DNA from: a bacterium
Lineage (GTDB): Bacteria > Chloroflexota > Anaerolineae > Caldilineales > Caldilineaceae
Direction: 5' to 3'
Assembly (NCBI GenBank): GCA_016124945.1
Contig: WGMT01000058.1
Location: 62,001 to 126,000 of the forward strand
Length of the DNA: 64,000 nt
Positions 10,107 through 20,734 of the stretch are shown one piece after another. The notes under the pieces were generated by a model, which was given only the letters and a program-made list of their open reading frames with translations, did no database searches and had not been told where the DNA came from. The position numbers and the translations under genes are program-made. How positions within the stretch are numbered: the first letter of the stretch is position 1; every line of letters starts with the position of its first letter.

Positions 10107-10322
10107 ATGTTCCCCTATGATGTGATTATGATCGGGCGTGACGTGTATCAGGAACGATTGGCCGACGCAGAGAGGGCACGGCGCGCTGCCAGCCAACGCC
10201 CTGCAACCTCAGGCGTGACCGGCCGCATCGCCAACCGCATCGGCGATCTGCTCATCGACCTGGGCCACCAACTCAAGCACCAGCAGGATTGGCAAACCGA
10301 TGCCCGTTCCAGCCGTGCATAG
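10107..10322 (+). CDS. Small protein of unknown function, 71 residues
   Basis: The ATG at 10107 is preceded by GGAAGGAAG at a good distance. The product begins with a hydrophobic stretch (MFPYDVIMIGRDVYQERL), then an Arg/Ala/Glu-rich helix, and a second amphipathic helix (IGDLLIDLGHQLKH). No domain recognised. It is followed by a strong terminator, which supports it being a transcribed gene. Confidence 0.6.
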   Translation: MFPYDVIMIGRDVYQERLADAERARRAASQRPATSGVTGRIANRIGDLLIDLGHQLKHQQDWQTDARSSRA

Positions 10323-10391
10323 CGCCAGGACAATCTAAGCAACAAGGTGAAGGAGCCTTGCGGCAATGACGCCCAAGAGAACAATTAAAGA

Positions 10392-10431
10392 AAAAACGCC
10401 GTCCGAACTCAACAAGTCGGACGGCGTTTTT
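10392..10431. terminator. Bidirectional intrinsic terminator
   Basis: A perfect 15-bp stem (AAAAACGCCGTCCGA at 10392-10406, complement at 10417-10431) with a 10-nt loop. The A and T ends of the stem make it work for the small gene on the plus strand and for nrdJ on the minus strand. Confidence 0.9.
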
Positions 10432-10443
10432 GGTTTAAGAAGT

Positions 10444-10592
10444 GGGGGATTAGTGATTGGTGACTGGTGATTGGGGCAGAGCAGAGCGCATCCCTCGCCA
10501 ATCAATGTGCATCTCCGTTATGCGAATCCCAAATCGCCCAGTAACCTAATCACCAAGTCCCTTCTCCCCCGTCACCAATCCCCAACCCCTAA
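10444..10592. repeat. Inverted short-period repeat at the nrdJ 3' end
   Basis: The left part (10444-10476) is made of GATTGGTGA/GACTGGTGA words; the right part (10538-10592) carries their complements such as CACCAATCCCC. The nrdJ stop codon (10589-10591) lies inside the right part. Confidence 0.75.
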
Positions 10593-13500
10593 CACTCACT
10601 ATACCCACAGATCGCACACTTCCGACACCCTTCTACATTCAGGAAGGCTGCTTCGCCGCAGTCGGGGCAGATGTCACCAATGGGGCGGTCGGCCAGGGGG
10701 AGGGCCATTTGTTCGCCACCAGGCGCATCTTTGGCGTTGACGGGCAATTCGCTTAGGTGTTCGGCCAACACCTGGGCAATGCCGTCGGGTAGGCTGCGCA
10801 CACGGTTGGCGCCGAAGCCCAGGGCGCGACCACCGCCAATGCCGGCCAGTTCGTCCATCACCCAGCGCAGCCGTTCACTCGGCGGCAAGGACGCAGGCAT
10901 GCGCAGCGTCAGGCTGATCAGGCGACCAATGGCTTCGCTGATGGCGCTGATGTCGCTGCCCGCCTTGCCCATGTTGAGGAAGACCTCGAACGGTTCCTTT
11001 TCTGCGTCGCTGTTGACGGTGATGTAGGCGCGGCCTAGTGGCGTCTCTTTGCGGTAGGTGTTGCCCTGTAACAGCTTGGGCCGTGGCCGTTTGGTAAAGT
11101 AGGCACTCGCCGGGGCGCTGCCATTCGCTTCCGCGTGATGCCCGTTCTCGTGGACAACGCCGTTGGCAACCGGTTCGTTGCCTTCCGTTTTCTTGGCCTT
11201 GGTCGCTTTCGTCTCCAGCACCACCTCCTGGCGGCTGCCGGTGACATAGACAGTCAGCCCCTTGCACCCCAGATCCCAGGCCATGATGTAGGCTTTGGCT
11301 ACATCCTCTTCGGTGGCGCCTTCGGGGAAGTTGCATGTGTTGTGGTTGCCTAGCCCGTTGGCGATGAAGCTATGCGATCCTGGCACGCTGATGTCGAAGA
11401 CTTCGGCATAGCTGGCGCTGATTTCCTGCACGTCTACATAGACTTTTCCGGTTCCGTCTTGCTCGAAGAAGCGCTGCGCGTAGCCTGCCTCGTTGCCCTG
11501 GTTTAGATGGCGGAAGATCGTTTGGGCGTCACCGCGTTCGAGCCGGTGACCCTGGAGCAGGTTGACGCGAGCACGCTGGTATGCCTTGTCGTCGCTGTCA
11601 CTTGGGTAGAGACTGCGCAGGCTTTGTTCAGAAGTCGTTTGTAGCGTGCGCAGTGCGTTGGTGACGCTTTCGGGCAGCAAACGGCTGTAGTTGCGGAAGC
11701 GCTGCAGCCGATCCAGGTTGCGGTTTTCGATGCGTTCGTTCTTCCAAACTTCTACGAAACTGATCTGCTGCGCAAGCATCTCCAATTCGCCACCCTGCAC
11801 TGTCAACGACCAGGCCCGTTCGGTCGTCTGACGTACAGTTGCGACGACGTTCATGTTGAGCAACAGGACGTGCAGTTGGCGGATCAGCCGTTCGCTCGCT
11901 AGTGTGATACCGAAAAGCTTGCCGTCCTGTGTCATGAAGGCATCTAGAAAGAGACCGCGCAGGAAGGCAGCGATCTCCTGCTTACCGGCGCTCAGGATGC
12001 AGTTGGGGATGATCTTATTCTCTGCCCCTGCTTCAAGACCCATGTCCACCAGTAGCCAGTTACGCAGCGCCCGCGAGTTGACCCGCAGATCATGCACCTG
12101 GTTGCGTCGGTCGGCTAAGATGGTCCCGTTTAGGTCAAACAGACGCGCATAAGTTTCCTTGAGCGATTCCAGTAATGCGACGTCGTTGTTGCTTATGGAG
12201 ACACCATTGCGTATGATCGCCCCTTCCGATGTGATGCAACCCAGCAAAAAGGCGAGATCCTCGCTCATGGTACTGGGGAAGCTGATGCGGTTGCTGTTGC
12301 TGCGGAATTCACCGCTGAAGGCAGGTAGTACCTGCCCCGGCTTCCCATACTGCTCCTGCCCTGCGTAGAGGACGACGGTGTCGCCGAGGCGCAGATCGCC
12401 CAGTTCCCTGAACGCCACTTCGCCGGCCTCTGTGAGCACGTGGACACGATGGTTGGGCGTACCTTCGATCTCGAACCCGTATGCCATGCGCACATGACGG
12501 GTTTCACGATAGCCACCGTAGTAGAAGGCGTTGGTGCTTTCCTGCCCTTCGGGGCTGATGACAGGACGGTGCAGATCCTCGAATTGGTCGGGCAGGCGCA
12601 TGGACGAGAGATCCTGCATAGGTACAAGACCATCTGCGGTAAGAAGCAGGGTATCTCCCACCACACACTTGCTGATGCTGTTGTCGACAAACGCCTGGAT
12701 CGCCGCCTGCATGCGCACATGCTCTTCGGCGCTAATGTCACTGCTGACGACGAAGGTGTGGCGCAGGTGTTCGGGCAGTTCGTCCAGATCCTGGCAGGAG
12801 CCGTAGGTGGCGACGAATTGCTTGATCTCCTGCTTGCGTCCTTCGCTCAGATCGGTCTTGTTGAGCGCCTCCTCGAAGAGCGGGCTGGTATAGGCCAGTT
12901 CAACGTTGTTGTCGCCGTCCTTAAAGTGACGGATGTAACCCAGCGCGAAGACAGGCTCACAGCCGTAGCCTTCGCAGCCGCTGACGGTGGCAATGGTGCC
13001 GGTGGGCGCCACTGTGGTCTGGGCGGCGTTACGGATGCCGTGAGCCTTGATACCGTCGACGATTTCGCGCCAGTCGAAGGTGGGGCGTCCCCAGTCGCGG
13101 GTGTAGTCGAAGAGCGGCGTCGGCGTCTGCCACGTCATGCCGCCGGGCTGCTTGTCGTCGTAGATGCTGCCCTCGTAGGCCAGGAAAGCGCCACGTTCCT
13201 CGGCCAGTTCGATGCTCTGCTGCATGCAGTGGAAGCGCACAAACTCCATCACCTGTGCGGCGAATTCCTGCCCTTCCTCGCTGCCGTAGCGGATGCCGAC
13301 TTTGTACATCAAGTCGCCCAACCCCATGATGCCCAGGCCGATGCGACGGGCACGGTAGGCTGCTGCCGCCACTTCCGGCACCGAGGGGACATACGCATTG
13401 GCGCTCACCACGTTGTCGAGGAAGTGCGTACTCTCACGCACTGTCTCGCGCAGCGCCTCCCAATCGAGGACAGCCTCACCGTCGGCGTTGGTCGTCACGT

Positions 13501-15853
13501 GGACGCCCAGGTTGATCGAGCCGAGACAGCAGTTCTCGTACGGACCAAGCCATTGTTCACCACAAGGGTTGGTTGCTTCCAGGTCATACAAATGCGGTAC
13601 CGGGTTGCTCCGGTTGGCTGCGTCAATAAAGAGAGCGCCCGGTTCGCCGTTGTGGTGGGCGTATTTGATGATCTTGTCGAAGAGATCGCGTGCCCGCACC
13701 GTCTTCCATACTTTGCCGTCGCGTGGGTTGCGCAGATCGAAGTCGGCGTCGGCCTTGACTGCGACCATGAATTCGTCGGTGATGGCCACAGAGATGTTAA
13801 AGTTGGCAATGGTGCCCTCTTTGGCCTTGCTCTCGATGAATTCTTCGATGTCGGGATGGTCCACGCGCAGGACGCCCATGTTGGCGCCACGTCGCGTGTT
13901 GTGGGTGACCATGCCGTTGGCCAGGTAGGTGTGGTTGCCGTCGACTTCGAGATCGAGGGTCAACGCTTCACCGGCGGCTTCCGTCCCCGTTACGTGAACA
14001 AACCACAGGTTCTCCACAGGACGGGCATGTTTGGCGAATTCGGGATGCGCCCCGGCCAGTTCACAGTAGCCGCTCATCGTCAGGTTGCGATCGCCGCGCA
14101 TGTAGCGTAGCAGTTTGCGCCGCAGCGCTGGATCAGTGGCGCGGAAATTGACGTTGTTTCCTCGGCCCTGCCGGTCAATCTGCGGCAGTTGCGTCTCTTC
14201 GAGGATAGGCGACAGCCACCATTCCGGCATGGGCAGCACATAGTTCGACTCGCGTTCCGTGGCCGGGCGGAAGGTGTAGCAGCCGACGAAGCGGCTGCGC
14301 TGGTCACAGCCGATCTGGGTGCGCCAGGCGTCCAGGCCGACGTGGGATTCGATGCGCACAATCCACTGCGGACGCTTGCCCCAACGATCCTCATACTCGT
14401 TGCGCCGCACATTGACAGGACACCCCAGCCCCATCAGCAGTGTCGCGGTTTCCTGCGCCAGTTGTTCAGACGTCGTGTTCAACTGCGGGTAGTGATGCGA
14501 CACCGCGCCGTCCGCTTCGAACAGGCCACGCAGGTATGCGCCTACAACGGCCGCTGGGCTTTGGCGGATCAACCGCGGCACACGGACTTCGTGGCTCTTG
14601 GCTTTGTCCAGCCCGTTGATTACGAAGAACTGCTTGAGCAGCGCGCTGTCAATGACGAAGGTAACCGACGCATCGCCCTGCTTCTGCTGCCGGTGCACGT
14701 TGACGCCCGGGAAGATGCGTTCCAACAAAGCAGGCATCTCATGTATCAGGTACGAATCGTGGGAGACGCTGAATCCAACGCGGTGATCTGCATCACCGGC
14801 GGCCACGAAGCCGTCCCCGGCCATGTAGCCCAAGAGGAAGGCCAGTTCTTCGTCTAACAGAGACGGCATGGCGATGTCGGCCTGGTTGCCGTGCGATTTG
14901 GCTGGACGGCGCAACGCTCGTAACTTCCCCTGGTGCTGACCAAGCATCATCAGAATCGCGTCGCCCGGCTGTAACTCGTCCAGCCGCCGCCAGGACGGGC
15001 CTTCTGCGGTCATTACCTTGACCTTATGGTTGTAAGTGCCGGTGATGGTCAGCCCGTGGTCGGTTTGTACGCGCATCACTGGGGCCACGCCGTTGTTGAA
15101 GCCACGCGGCGACGTGCGCTGTCCTTCGTCAGTGGGAAGCGTCAACTGATGCTCTTGCCAGCCCGACTGGGACATGTCAACCAATTCGTCCAGGCGCAGC
15201 AGGCCCTTATCGGTGAAGACGAGCGTTTCGGGCAGCAGACAACCGCCCTGCGCAATCTCGCCAAACGCCTGATCATAGACCCGCAAGAAGCCCACTGGAC
15301 CTGTGGCACGGCCCGCCGATGTGTGAACGACGTCACCTTTTGGGCGTAGGCGGCTAAAGGAAAAGCCATTGCCGCCGCCGGTCTGTTGGATCAATGCTGC
15401 CACGCGCAAAGTGCTGAAAATACCGTCGCTGCCGCGCCCCATGTCGTCTTCGATGGGGAGGACGAAGCAGGCCGCAAGCTGGCCCAACGGCGTCCCCGCG
15501 CCGGTGAAGGTGGGGCTGTTGGGGAAGAAACGCAGCTCGGTGAGCAGATCGTAGAAGGTCTGCGTCGTGGCGTCAACGTCTCCGCTGTGATCTGCCTCGA
15601 CCTTGGCAACGTGATTGGCCACGCGATAGAACATCCCCGCGATGGTTTCGAGGACCTGCCCGTCGATGTCTCGGCGCAGGTAGCGGCGCTCCAGCACCTT
15701 CTTGGCGTTGTCGCTTAATTGGACGATGTCATCATCGACATAGTCTGGCGGGGTGATGTGGATCTTTTCGCCTTTGACAACCTCCATGGTGGTGTAGGTT
15801 TTGGGGGAAGCGGATGAGGCTTTCCCCTTCACTTTTGTAGATGCAATGGTCAT
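10589..15853 (-). CDS. nrdJ: Adenosylcobalamin-dependent ribonucleotide reductase (class II) with two inteins
   Basis: 1754 codons, of which 448 and 443 are inteins, leaving an 863-residue enzyme after splicing. Extein landmarks: the first redox Cys in [13 protein letters not shown], the radical-site loop NPCGEQ with the partner Cys in CCLGSINL, the [13 protein letters not shown] loop, and a Cys-rich C-terminus (ICPDCGE and CAICGYSEC) that would re-reduce the active site. It makes deoxynucleotides with a B12 radical and needs no oxygen. nrdR lies upstream in the same direction. A GAAC-N4-GTTC palindrome sits 110 bp before the ATG. Confidence 0.96.
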   Translation of the reverse strand: MTIASTKVKGKASSASPKTYTTMEVVKGEKIHITPPDYVDDDIVQLSDNAKKVLERRYLRRDIDGQVLETIAGMFYRVANHVAKVEADHSGDVDATTQTFYDLLTELRFFPNSPTFTGAGTPLGQLAACFVLPIEDDMGRGSDGIFSTLRVAALIQQTGGGNGFSFSRLRPKGDVVHTSAGRATGPVGFLRVYDQAFGEIAQGGCLLPETLVFTDKGLLRLDELVDMSQSGWQEHQLTLPTDEGQRTSPRGFNNGVAPVMRVQTDHGLTITGTYNHKVKVMTAEGPSWRRLDELQPGDAILMMLGQHQGKLRALRRPAKSHGNQADIAMPSLLDEELAFLLGYMAGDGFVAAGDADHRVGFSVSHDSYLIHEMPALLERIFPGVNVHRQQKQGDASVTFVIDSALLKQFFVINGLDKAKSHEVRVPRLIRQSPAAVVGAYLRGLFEADGAVSHHYPQLNTTSEQLAQETATLLMGLGCPVNVRRNEYEDRWGKRPQWIVRIESHVGLDAWRTQIGCDQRSRFVGCYTFRPATERESNYVLPMPEWWLSPILEETQLPQIDRQGRGNNVNFRATDPALRRKLLRYMRGDRNLTMSGYCELAGAHPEFAKHARPVENLWFVHVTGTEAAGEALTLDLEVDGNHTYLANGMVTHNTRRGANMGVLRVDHPDIEEFIESKAKEGTIANFNISVAITDEFMVAVKADADFDLRNPRDGKVWKTVRARDLFDKIIKYAHHNGEPGALFIDAANRSNPVPHLYDLEATNPCGEQWLGPYENCCLGSINLGVHVTTNADGEAVLDWEALRETVRESTHFLDNVVSANAYVPSVPEVAAAAYRARRIGLGIMGLGDLMYKVGIRYGSEEGQEFAAQVMEFVRFHCMQQSIELAEERGAFLAYEGSIYDDKQPGGMTWQTPTPLFDYTRDWGRPTFDWREIVDGIKAHGIRNAAQTTVAPTGTIATVSGCEGYGCEPVFALGYIRHFKDGDNNVELAYTSPLFEEALNKTDLSEGRKQEIKQFVATYGSCQDLDELPEHLRHTFVVSSDISAEEHVRMQAAIQAFVDNSISKCVVGDTLLLTADGLVPMQDLSSMRLPDQFEDLHRPVISPEGQESTNAFYYGGYRETRHVRMAYGFEIEGTPNHRVHVLTEAGEVAFRELGDLRLGDTVVLYAGQEQYGKPGQVLPAFSGEFRSNSNRISFPSTMSEDLAFLLGCITSEGAIIRNGVSISNNDVALLESLKETYARLFDLNGTILADRRNQVHDLRVNSRALRNWLLVDMGLEAGAENKIIPNCILSAGKQEIAAFLRGLFLDAFMTQDGKLFGITLASERLIRQLHVLLLNMNVVATVRQTTERAWSLTVQGGELEMLAQQISFVEVWKNERIENRNLDRLQRFRNYSRLLPESVTNALRTLQTTSEQSLRSLYPSDSDDKAYQRARVNLLQGHRLERGDAQTIFRHLNQGNEAGYAQRFFEQDGTGKVYVDVQEISASYAEVFDISVPGSHSFIANGLGNHNTCNFPEGATEEDVAKAYIMAWDLGCKGLTVYVTGSRQEVVLETKATKAKKTEGNEPVANGVVHENGHHAEANGSAPASAYFTKRPRPKLLQGNTYRKETPLGRAYITVNSDAEKEPFEVFLNMGKAGSDISAISEAIGRLISLTLRMPASLPPSERLRWVMDELAGIGGGRALGFGANRVRSLPDGIAQVLAEHLSELPVNAKDAPGGEQMALPLADRPIGDICPDCGEAAFLNVEGCRKCAICGYSEC
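11339..12667 (-). mobile_element. Intein 2 in nrdJ, with a damaged homing-endonuclease domain
   Basis: 443 residues between NSISK and TCNFPEG. Block A starts [13 protein letters not shown] (Cys1); block B is [11 protein letters not shown]; the end is [13 protein letters not shown] followed by extein Thr. All splicing residues are present. The first LAGLIDADG motif is [14 protein letters not shown], but the second reads [14 protein letters not shown], where the conserved acid-Gly step is lost. It probably still splices but may no longer cut DNA. Confidence 0.9.
13898..15241 (-). mobile_element. Intein 1 in nrdJ, with LAGLIDADG homing endonuclease
   Basis: 448 residues between AQGG and TRRGANMGV of the reductase. 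Block A is [13 protein letters not shown] (Cys1), block [12 protein letters not shown], the C-terminal block [13 protein letters not shown] followed by extein Thr. Both dodecapeptide motifs look intact ([13 protein letters not shown] and [13 protein letters not shown]), so this copy may still be an active homing element. Confidence 0.94.
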
Positions 15854-16173
15854 CTGTTTCCCCTTTTGCGCTGCAAGGTGGATCGGAGAATGGTGGAAAT
15901 GAAGCGCGAACGCTAAATATAAATAACACGCAGGACGTTAAAGCTTCAATTACTGCAATTGTAGAACTTTTGTTCTGCGCGCGCAAACACAAATTGAATA
16001 GACACCGGGCGCGGAACACCCGGCGGCGGAGAGACTCGTCAACTTCGATCCTACGGTGATCGATGCGTGGATTGTGTGGCTAGAATCTGAACCTGAAGCA
16101 AGGCAGTTGTGCAGTCAGAATAATGCGTAACCCAGAGGAATGTCTCAACCAATTACGCATCACGAATTACGCA
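15854..16173. other. Region between nrdR and nrdJ
   Basis: No gene. From the nrdR side it holds a heptamer-type inverted repeat (16117-16178), then an unremarkable GC-rich part, a GAAC-N4-GTTC palindrome (15963-15976), and an AT-rich stretch with a possible promoter TTGAAG-N18-TATTTA near 15949-15920 that would drive nrdJ. Confidence 0.5.
15963..15976. promoter_or_regulatory. Possible LexA-type operator upstream of nrdJ
   Basis: AGAACTTTTGTTCT matches the GAAC-N4-GTTC form of SOS boxes known from Gram-positive bacteria. It lies 110 bp before the nrdJ start, upstream of the best -35 candidate. One short palindrome is weak evidence, and the LexA of this organism is not in the window. Confidence 0.35.
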
Positions 16174-16178
16174 TTACT
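16117..16178. repeat. Inverted heptamer repeat at the nrdR 3' end
   Basis: Words GCGTAAT/GCGTGAT appear in both orientations (AATAATGCGTAAC on the left, AATTACGCATCACGAATTAC on the right). The nrdR stop codon (16174-16176) is part of the repeat. The same words form the repeat at 24343-24428. Confidence 0.8.
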
Positions 16179-16635
16179 GTGTCGTCATCACCAGCCGCCC
16201 CATCAGCCGATCCAACTCGGTGCGAATTTCGGCCAGGTCGCTGAAGTCGAGGTAGACGCTGGCAAAGCGGATGTAGGCTACTTGATCAATGTGTGCCAGT
16301 TCATCGAGGACAAAGTTGCCGATGACGCTGCTCTTGACTTCGGCGCGACCCATGCTGTGCAACTGGTCTTCGACGTGTTTAACGATGCTATCGATGGTGT
16401 CGCTGCTAATAGGACGCTTCACTGTAGCGATGCGAATGCCGGAAAGCAGCTTCTGACGGTCGAATGGTTCCCGCCGCCCATCCCGTTTAATGACGAGCAG
16501 ACTGGGCGCAGCGTGTTCATAGCTGGTAAAGCGCTGCCCGCAATTTCGACATTCTCGCCGGCGCCGGATGGCATCACCGGCATCGCGTGTGTCAACAACT
16601 TTGTGATCCTCGTTCCCACAGTGGGGACAATGCAT
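16174..16635 (-). CDS. nrdR: Transcriptional repressor NrdR
   Basis: 153 residues. The ATG at 16635 (MHCPHCG) is preferred over an upstream in-frame start because GGAG precedes it and it begins exactly at the zinc ribbon. The ribbon Cys pairs are CPHC and CRNC; the ATP-cone domain follows ([16 protein letters not shown]). Known role: senses ATP/dATP and represses ribonucleotide reductase genes by binding paired NrdR boxes. Such a pair lies in its own leader (16694-16738), so autoregulation is likely. nrdJ, directly downstream, is the obvious target. Confidence 0.96.
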   Translation of the reverse strand: MHCPHCGNEDHKVVDTRDAGDAIRRRRECRNCGQRFTSYEHAAPSLLVIKRDGRREPFDRQKLLSGIRIATVKRPISSDTIDSIVKHVEDQLHSMGRAEVKSSVIGNFVLDELAHIDQVAYIRFASVYLDFSDLAEIRTELDRLMGRLVMTTQ

Positions 16636-16693
16636 AGAGGCTCCTACCACAGTTTGCGTGCGGTATCGGACTTCGTATCTTTTGTAAGGGTAT

Positions 16694-16738
16694 CCCTAGA
16701 TATAGTGTTCTGTCATCTGTGGAGCACTACATCTAGGG
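16694..16738 (-). promoter_or_regulatory. Paired NrdR boxes in the nrdR leader
   Basis: CCCTAGATATAGTG (16694-16707) and CACTACATCTAGGG (16725-16738) are inverted near-identical copies with the NrdR-box core CACTAYATCTAG. They are 31 bp apart, the three-turn spacing known for NrdR sites. They lie just downstream of the promoter at 16753-16781. Confidence 0.75.
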
Positions 16739-16752
16739 CCAAGCGGAGTCTC

Positions 16753-16781
16753 AGTATAACATGGGCTTGGCAGGTTGGCAA
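16753..16781 (-). promoter_or_regulatory. nrdR promoter
   Basis: TTGCCA (-35, 16781-16776) and TATACT (-10, 16758-16753) with a 17-bp spacer. The transcript would start about 110 nt before the nrdR ATG, with the NrdR boxes in the first 50 nt. Confidence 0.72.
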
Positions 16782-16931
16782 GTGAAATCGGTGGGGTTCT
16801 ATGCCTAACTTTCGGCATGTTTCGAAAATTTAATGTAACAATTTTGGAGCGAGGATAGTACGCAACCGCGGTACGATGGGGCACAAAATTTTTCGTATAT
16901 CCAATCGGTGTTACGTTCGATTCTTGTCGAC

Positions 16932-16966
16932 AAAAAAAGCCGGAGAGGAATCGCTCCCCCCCGGCT
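16932..16966 (-). terminator. Terminator after ftsZ
   Basis: On the minus strand an AAGCCGG/CCGGCTT stem with a partly paired GC-rich interior is followed by seven T residues. It closes the long dcw cluster 20 nt after the ftsZ stop. Confidence 0.82.
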
Positions 16967-16986
16967 TACAGGACAGGATTTTGTGT

Positions 16987-18141
16987 CTACTTGCCGTTGT
17001 TGTCACGCGGGCGGCGCAGGAAGGCGGGGATGTCGAGATCGTCACGGTTGAACGAACGCACCGGGAAGTCAACCGGCGGCGTCTTCGGCTGTGAATCGGG
17101 GGAGTGCATCGGCGGCGGCACCGGCGCAGACGAAGTGGCGCGGCGTTTGTACTGATTCGCCGTGTCCTGTTGCGTGCGTGCTTTATCGAAGCCAGTGGCA
17201 ATGACGGTGATGTGCAGCTCGTCTTTCATCTCTTCGTCGATGACGGCACCGAAGATGATGTTGGCTTCCGGGTGTGCATTGGCGCGGATCAGTTCCGCTG
17301 CTTCGTTGACTTCGTATAGGCTCAGGTCACCGCCACCCTTGACGTTGAACAGAATCCCCTGTGCGCCTTCGATGGAGACATCGAGCAGGGCGCTGTGAAT
17401 CGCCTGTTTGGCGGCGTCGGCGGCGCGATTTTCGCCATTAGCGCGGCCGATGGACATCAACGCCGCGCCGCCGTCGATCATAATCGAGCGGACGTCGGCA
17501 AAGTCCAGGTTGATCAAGCCGGGCACTGTAATCAACTCACTGATGCCCTGGATACCCTGGCGAAGTACATCGTCGGCTGCAGAAAATGCCTGCCTGATCG
17601 GCGCCTTCTTGTCGAGGATCTGGAGCAGCCGATCATTGGGAATCGTGATCAATGTGTCAACGTTTTCGCGTAGCCGGGCCAGTGCACCTTCCGCAGTGCG
17701 CCGTCGCTGTGACCCTTCAAATGTGAAAGGACGAGTGACCACACCAATGGTCAGCGCGCCCATCTCTTTGGCCACAGCGGCAATAATCGGCGCGGCACCT
17801 GAACCGGTGCCGCCGCCCATCCCTGCTGTGACGAAGACCATGTCAGCGCCATCGATCACCTGTTCAATCTCTTCGCGGCTCTCTTCGGCGGCGCGCAATC
17901 CCACTTCGGGGTTACCGCCGGAGCCAAGCCCCTTGGTTAACTTATCACCGATACGCAGTCGCTGTGGCGCATTCGATAGCATAAGTGCCTGGGCGTCGGT
18001 GTTCACAGAAATGAACTCCACCCCCTGAATGCCTGTTTCGATCATGCGGTTGACGGCGTTCTGACCAGCGCCGCCGACGCCAATCACTTTGATCTGTGCA
18101 AAATTATCTACGAATTGCGACTGTGCATTTCTTCGAGACAT
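16987..18141 (-). CDS. ftsZ: Cell division protein FtsZ
   Basis: 384 residues. The tubulin signature GGGTGSG is at 109-115, the N-terminal nucleotide loop is [14 protein letters not shown], and the T7-loop region is [11 protein letters not shown]. The C-terminal peptide DIPAFLRR, which binds FtsA and other partners, is intact after a Pro-rich linker. It polymerises into the division ring. It is the last gene of the dcw cluster, separated from ftsA by a 298-bp AT-rich gap that may hold its own promoter. Confidence 0.98.
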   Translation of the reverse strand: MSRRNAQSQFVDNFAQIKVIGVGGAGQNAVNRMIETGIQGVEFISVNTDAQALMLSNAPQRLRIGDKLTKGLGSGGNPEVGLRAAEESREEIEQVIDGADMVFVTAGMGGGTGSGAAPIIAAVAKEMGALTIGVVTRPFTFEGSQRRRTAEGALARLRENVDTLITIPNDRLLQILDKKAPIRQAFSAADDVLRQGIQGISELITVPGLINLDFADVRSIMIDGGAALMSIGRANGENRAADAAKQAIHSALLDVSIEGAQGILFNVKGGGDLSLYEVNEAAELIRANAHPEANIIFGAVIDEEMKDELHITVIATGFDKARTQQDTANQYKRRATSSAPVPPPMHSPDSQPKTPPVDFPVRSFNRDDLDIPAFLRRPRDNNGK

Positions 18142-18439
18142 TGGGTTGGCTCCTCACGGCTCATGGGCCAAAAAGCAACAGCAGTTTTCACTTTCGCTGT
18201 CGGGGAACAAGGGAATGGGTGCTGATATCGGCACACTTCGGGTGCTTAGGCTTGTGGGTAGGGGGAAAAGTCACAAGAGCACCGAAAAACTACAGCGTGC
18301 CGTCTTTCTTGAGATATGGGATTTTCTTGAAATACAGAATACTACTGTCGTGTAGTAAACAACATTACTGTAAACAAGATTTCTAATTCCGAAATCGTAC
18401 TATAACTAGACGTAAATTGCAAAGCAAACTTTTGTACAG
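18142..18439. other. AT-rich leader of ftsZ
   Basis: No open frame of interest. The stretch is clearly AT-richer than its surroundings and contains a small palindrome (CTACTGTCGTGTAG near 18343-18356). It probably carries an ftsZ promoter, but no hexamer pair stood out. Confidence 0.45.
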
Positions 18440-19699
18440 CTAACCTGGTAATAATGCGCGTAGCCATCCACGCACTCTGTCTACCCACGGGTTGTCTTCA
18501 CGGCTGTTGCTGCTCATGGGGCGGTGGATGGCGCGTGCGTCTTCGTGGAGGCCCCAGAGCAGGAGACCAACACTCGTGGCATAGGCGGGCGACTGTAATT
18601 CACGACTCAACCCCTGAATGGGGACATGTTCACCCGGCGCACCTACACGCACAGGCATCCCAAAGATTCGGCGGCTCATGTCGGTTGCACCCGGCAACTG
18701 GCTCGCCCCACCGGTGAGGACAACGCCGGCCGGCACCAGATGACCGTAGCCGCTCTCTTGCGTGCGCTGCAAAATCACTTCGCAGATCTCCTCGGCGCGT
18801 GCTTCCAGAATCTGGCAGATGAAGCGACGGCTAAAGGTGCGCTCAGGCCGGTCGCCGAAGACGTTCGCCCACACTTGCTCGTCTTCTGCCACTTTCAGCG
18901 GCAACAGATGACCGTAGCGCAGTTTCAACTCTTCGGCCACCTCAAAGGCGGCACGCAGCCCCATGGCCACGTCGTTTGTGAGGTGATTGCCACCTAGATC
19001 GAGGACCTGGGTGTGCCAGAGGCCGTTGCCCCGAAAAAGGGCCAGATCGGTGGTGCCGCCGCCGATGTCGGCCATGATCACGCCCATCTGCTTTTCTTCC
19101 GGTGTGAGGACAGCCTCGCCGCTGGCCAGTGGTTCAAGCACCAGTTCGTCGATGTCGATGCCGTGGGCCAGCACACATTGGGCCAGGTTGTTGATCGCCA
19201 TCGTTGTGCCGGTGACAATGTGGGCGTCGACTTCGAGTCGGTGCCCGCTCAACCCCAGTGGCTGTTGAATGCCATCTTGATCATCTACTTTCCAGCGACG
19301 CGCGATGACATGAATCACCTCGCGACTCTCGGGCAAGGGCACGGCCTGCGCCGCCTCCAACGCCCGCTGCATGTCGGCCCCGGTGACGCCGTGATAGCTG
19401 TCGATGGGGCTGATGCCGCGGCTGTTGGTGGTGGCGATGTGGCTGCCGGCAATGCCCACGTAGGCGCTGGTGATGCGCACACCGGCGTCACGCTCCGCCT
19501 TCTCAATCACCTCGCCGATGGCCGCTGTCACCTCGGGTACGTCCATCACCACGCCACGGCGGATGCCACGACTAGGGGTGACGCCGCTGCCTAACATGCG
19601 CAGAGACAACTTGCCCAGGCTGTCGTAGGTCACCGCGCCGATGAGGGCACAGATCTTGGTTGTCCCAACGTCGATGGCTGCAATAATTTCCTTCGGCAC
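18440..19699 (-). CDS. ftsA: Cell division protein FtsA
   Basis: 419 residues with the actin-type ATPase fold: phosphate loop [15 protein letters not shown] at the start, the SHS2 (1C) insertion, and the second phosphate loop [10 protein letters not shown]. The C-terminus ends in an amphipathic helix ([14 protein letters not shown]), the usual membrane anchor. It tethers FtsZ to the membrane and recruits later division proteins. It follows ftsQ by 69 bp. Confidence 0.96.
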   Translation of the reverse strand: MPKEIIAAIDVGTTKICALIGAVTYDSLGKLSLRMLGSGVTPSRGIRRGVVMDVPEVTAAIGEVIEKAERDAGVRITSAYVGIAGSHIATTNSRGISPIDSYHGVTGADMQRALEAAQAVPLPESREVIHVIARRWKVDDQDGIQQPLGLSGHRLEVDAHIVTGTTMAINNLAQCVLAHGIDIDELVLEPLASGEAVLTPEEKQMGVIMADIGGGTTDLALFRGNGLWHTQVLDLGGNHLTNDVAMGLRAAFEVAEELKLRYGHLLPLKVAEDEQVWANVFGDRPERTFSRRFICQILEARAEEICEVILQRTQESGYGHLVPAGVVLTGGASQLPGATDMSRRIFGMPVRVGAPGEHVPIQGLSRELQSPAYATSVGLLLWGLHEDARAIHRPMSSNSREDNPWVDRVRGWLRALLPG

Positions 19700-19768
19700 A
19701 GACGGAATCCTCGTATGGCGTGAGATCTACAATCAATCTAATGTTTTGATAATCAATCGCCCAATCTC

Positions 19769-20722
19769 TTAATCGCTAGGCGAGTCGGCGTAGTAGCGGA
19801 AATACGGACGGTTCGGCGCAATCACGCTGAAGGTCTGGTTGGCGCTACGGTCGCTTTCGATATCGGGCAGGGCGCTCTGTAACGCCATCCACTTTTCGTC
19901 GAAGCGCCGACCGTCGCCCCAGTAGATCCATGTCTGCGTGTCGGGGACGCCGAAATTTAGACCGTGTGAGCGATTGTATCGCAGTGTGTCCAGGCCGGGC
20001 AACCGTTCAACCAATACCAACGCTGTTTCGAGAAGCGACTGTTGCAAGCGAATGGTGCCGCCAGTGGTGGGTTCGCCTGCCGACGATTCCGGATCGACGA
20101 TGGTTACCTGTGGCGCAAAGCTTTCGCTGCGCTGCAAGAGGACACGACTGTCGGCCAGCACCCAGTAATCGTTGTTGGGCGTCGACCAGCGTGCAATCGG
20201 TTCTACCTCGTCTACCGTAATGGTGACATAAGCGGGCCACTGCACATGGACCTGGGCGTCGGCCACGTAAGGGTGGGCCAACACCTGTTGCCGGATCATT
20301 TCGGGATCGATCCAGAGAACACTCCAGCTTTCGATATCACAATATTCGTAAAGTTCTTCGTTGGTCAAATAGCCGGCGTTGACGAATGCTACGTTCTCCT
20401 GGTAGACAAAGAAGTTTTCGTCCTCTTGGAAGGTGTAAAGCGCTGCCACAACGCCGACGAGCATGAGCAAACTCACCAGCTTCGAGAGGCGAAAGCCGCT
20501 GAAACCAGGAAATCGTAACCGTATCTGCCGCAAATCGAATGCCGGCACCCACGACCGCGCGCCGTCAATGACGCCTTCGACACGCTGCCACTGTTGGGCA
20601 AATTCGCGACGACGTTGAGCGCGGCGGCGTTGCTGCGCCTCGCGCGTTGACGCAGCGCTGCGGGCAGCGGTGGAATGGGGACGGGTGCGGTCTCGGCTTC
20701 CGCTGGTCATCCTGGGTGGCAA
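19769..20722 (-). CDS. ftsQ: Cell division protein FtsQ/DivIB
   Basis: 317 residues. A long basic cytoplasmic part (1-85), one membrane segment (LVSLLMLVGVVAALYTF), then a POTRA domain (VNAGYLTNEELYEYC to ITVDEVEPIARW) and a beta domain. A TTG start at 20722 is taken because AGGA lies 7 nt upstream; the alternative ATG at 20710 has no spaced site. FtsQ links early and late division proteins. It starts 12 bp after the ddl stop. Confidence 0.88.
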   Translation of the reverse strand: MPPRMTSGSRDRTRPHSTAARSAASTREAQQRRRAQRRREFAQQWQRVEGVIDGARSWVPAFDLRQIRLRFPGFSGFRLSKLVSLLMLVGVVAALYTFQEDENFFVYQENVAFVNAGYLTNEELYEYCDIESWSVLWIDPEMIRQQVLAHPYVADAQVHVQWPAYVTITVDEVEPIARWSTPNNDYWVLADSRVLLQRSESFAPQVTIVDPESSAGEPTTGGTIRLQQSLLETALVLVERLPGLDTLRYNRSHGLNFGVPDTQTWIYWGDGRRFDEKWMALQSALPDIESDRSANQTFSVIAPNRPYFRYYADSPSD

Positions 20723-20734
20723 AGGTCGATCCTA

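Noticed and set aside
12440-14110. Long plus-strand open frame of 556 codons opposite nrdJ
   Set aside because: It is the mirror of a well-conserved reductase with inteins; codon choice of nrdJ leaves its complement open. No domain, and no ribosome-binding site of note.
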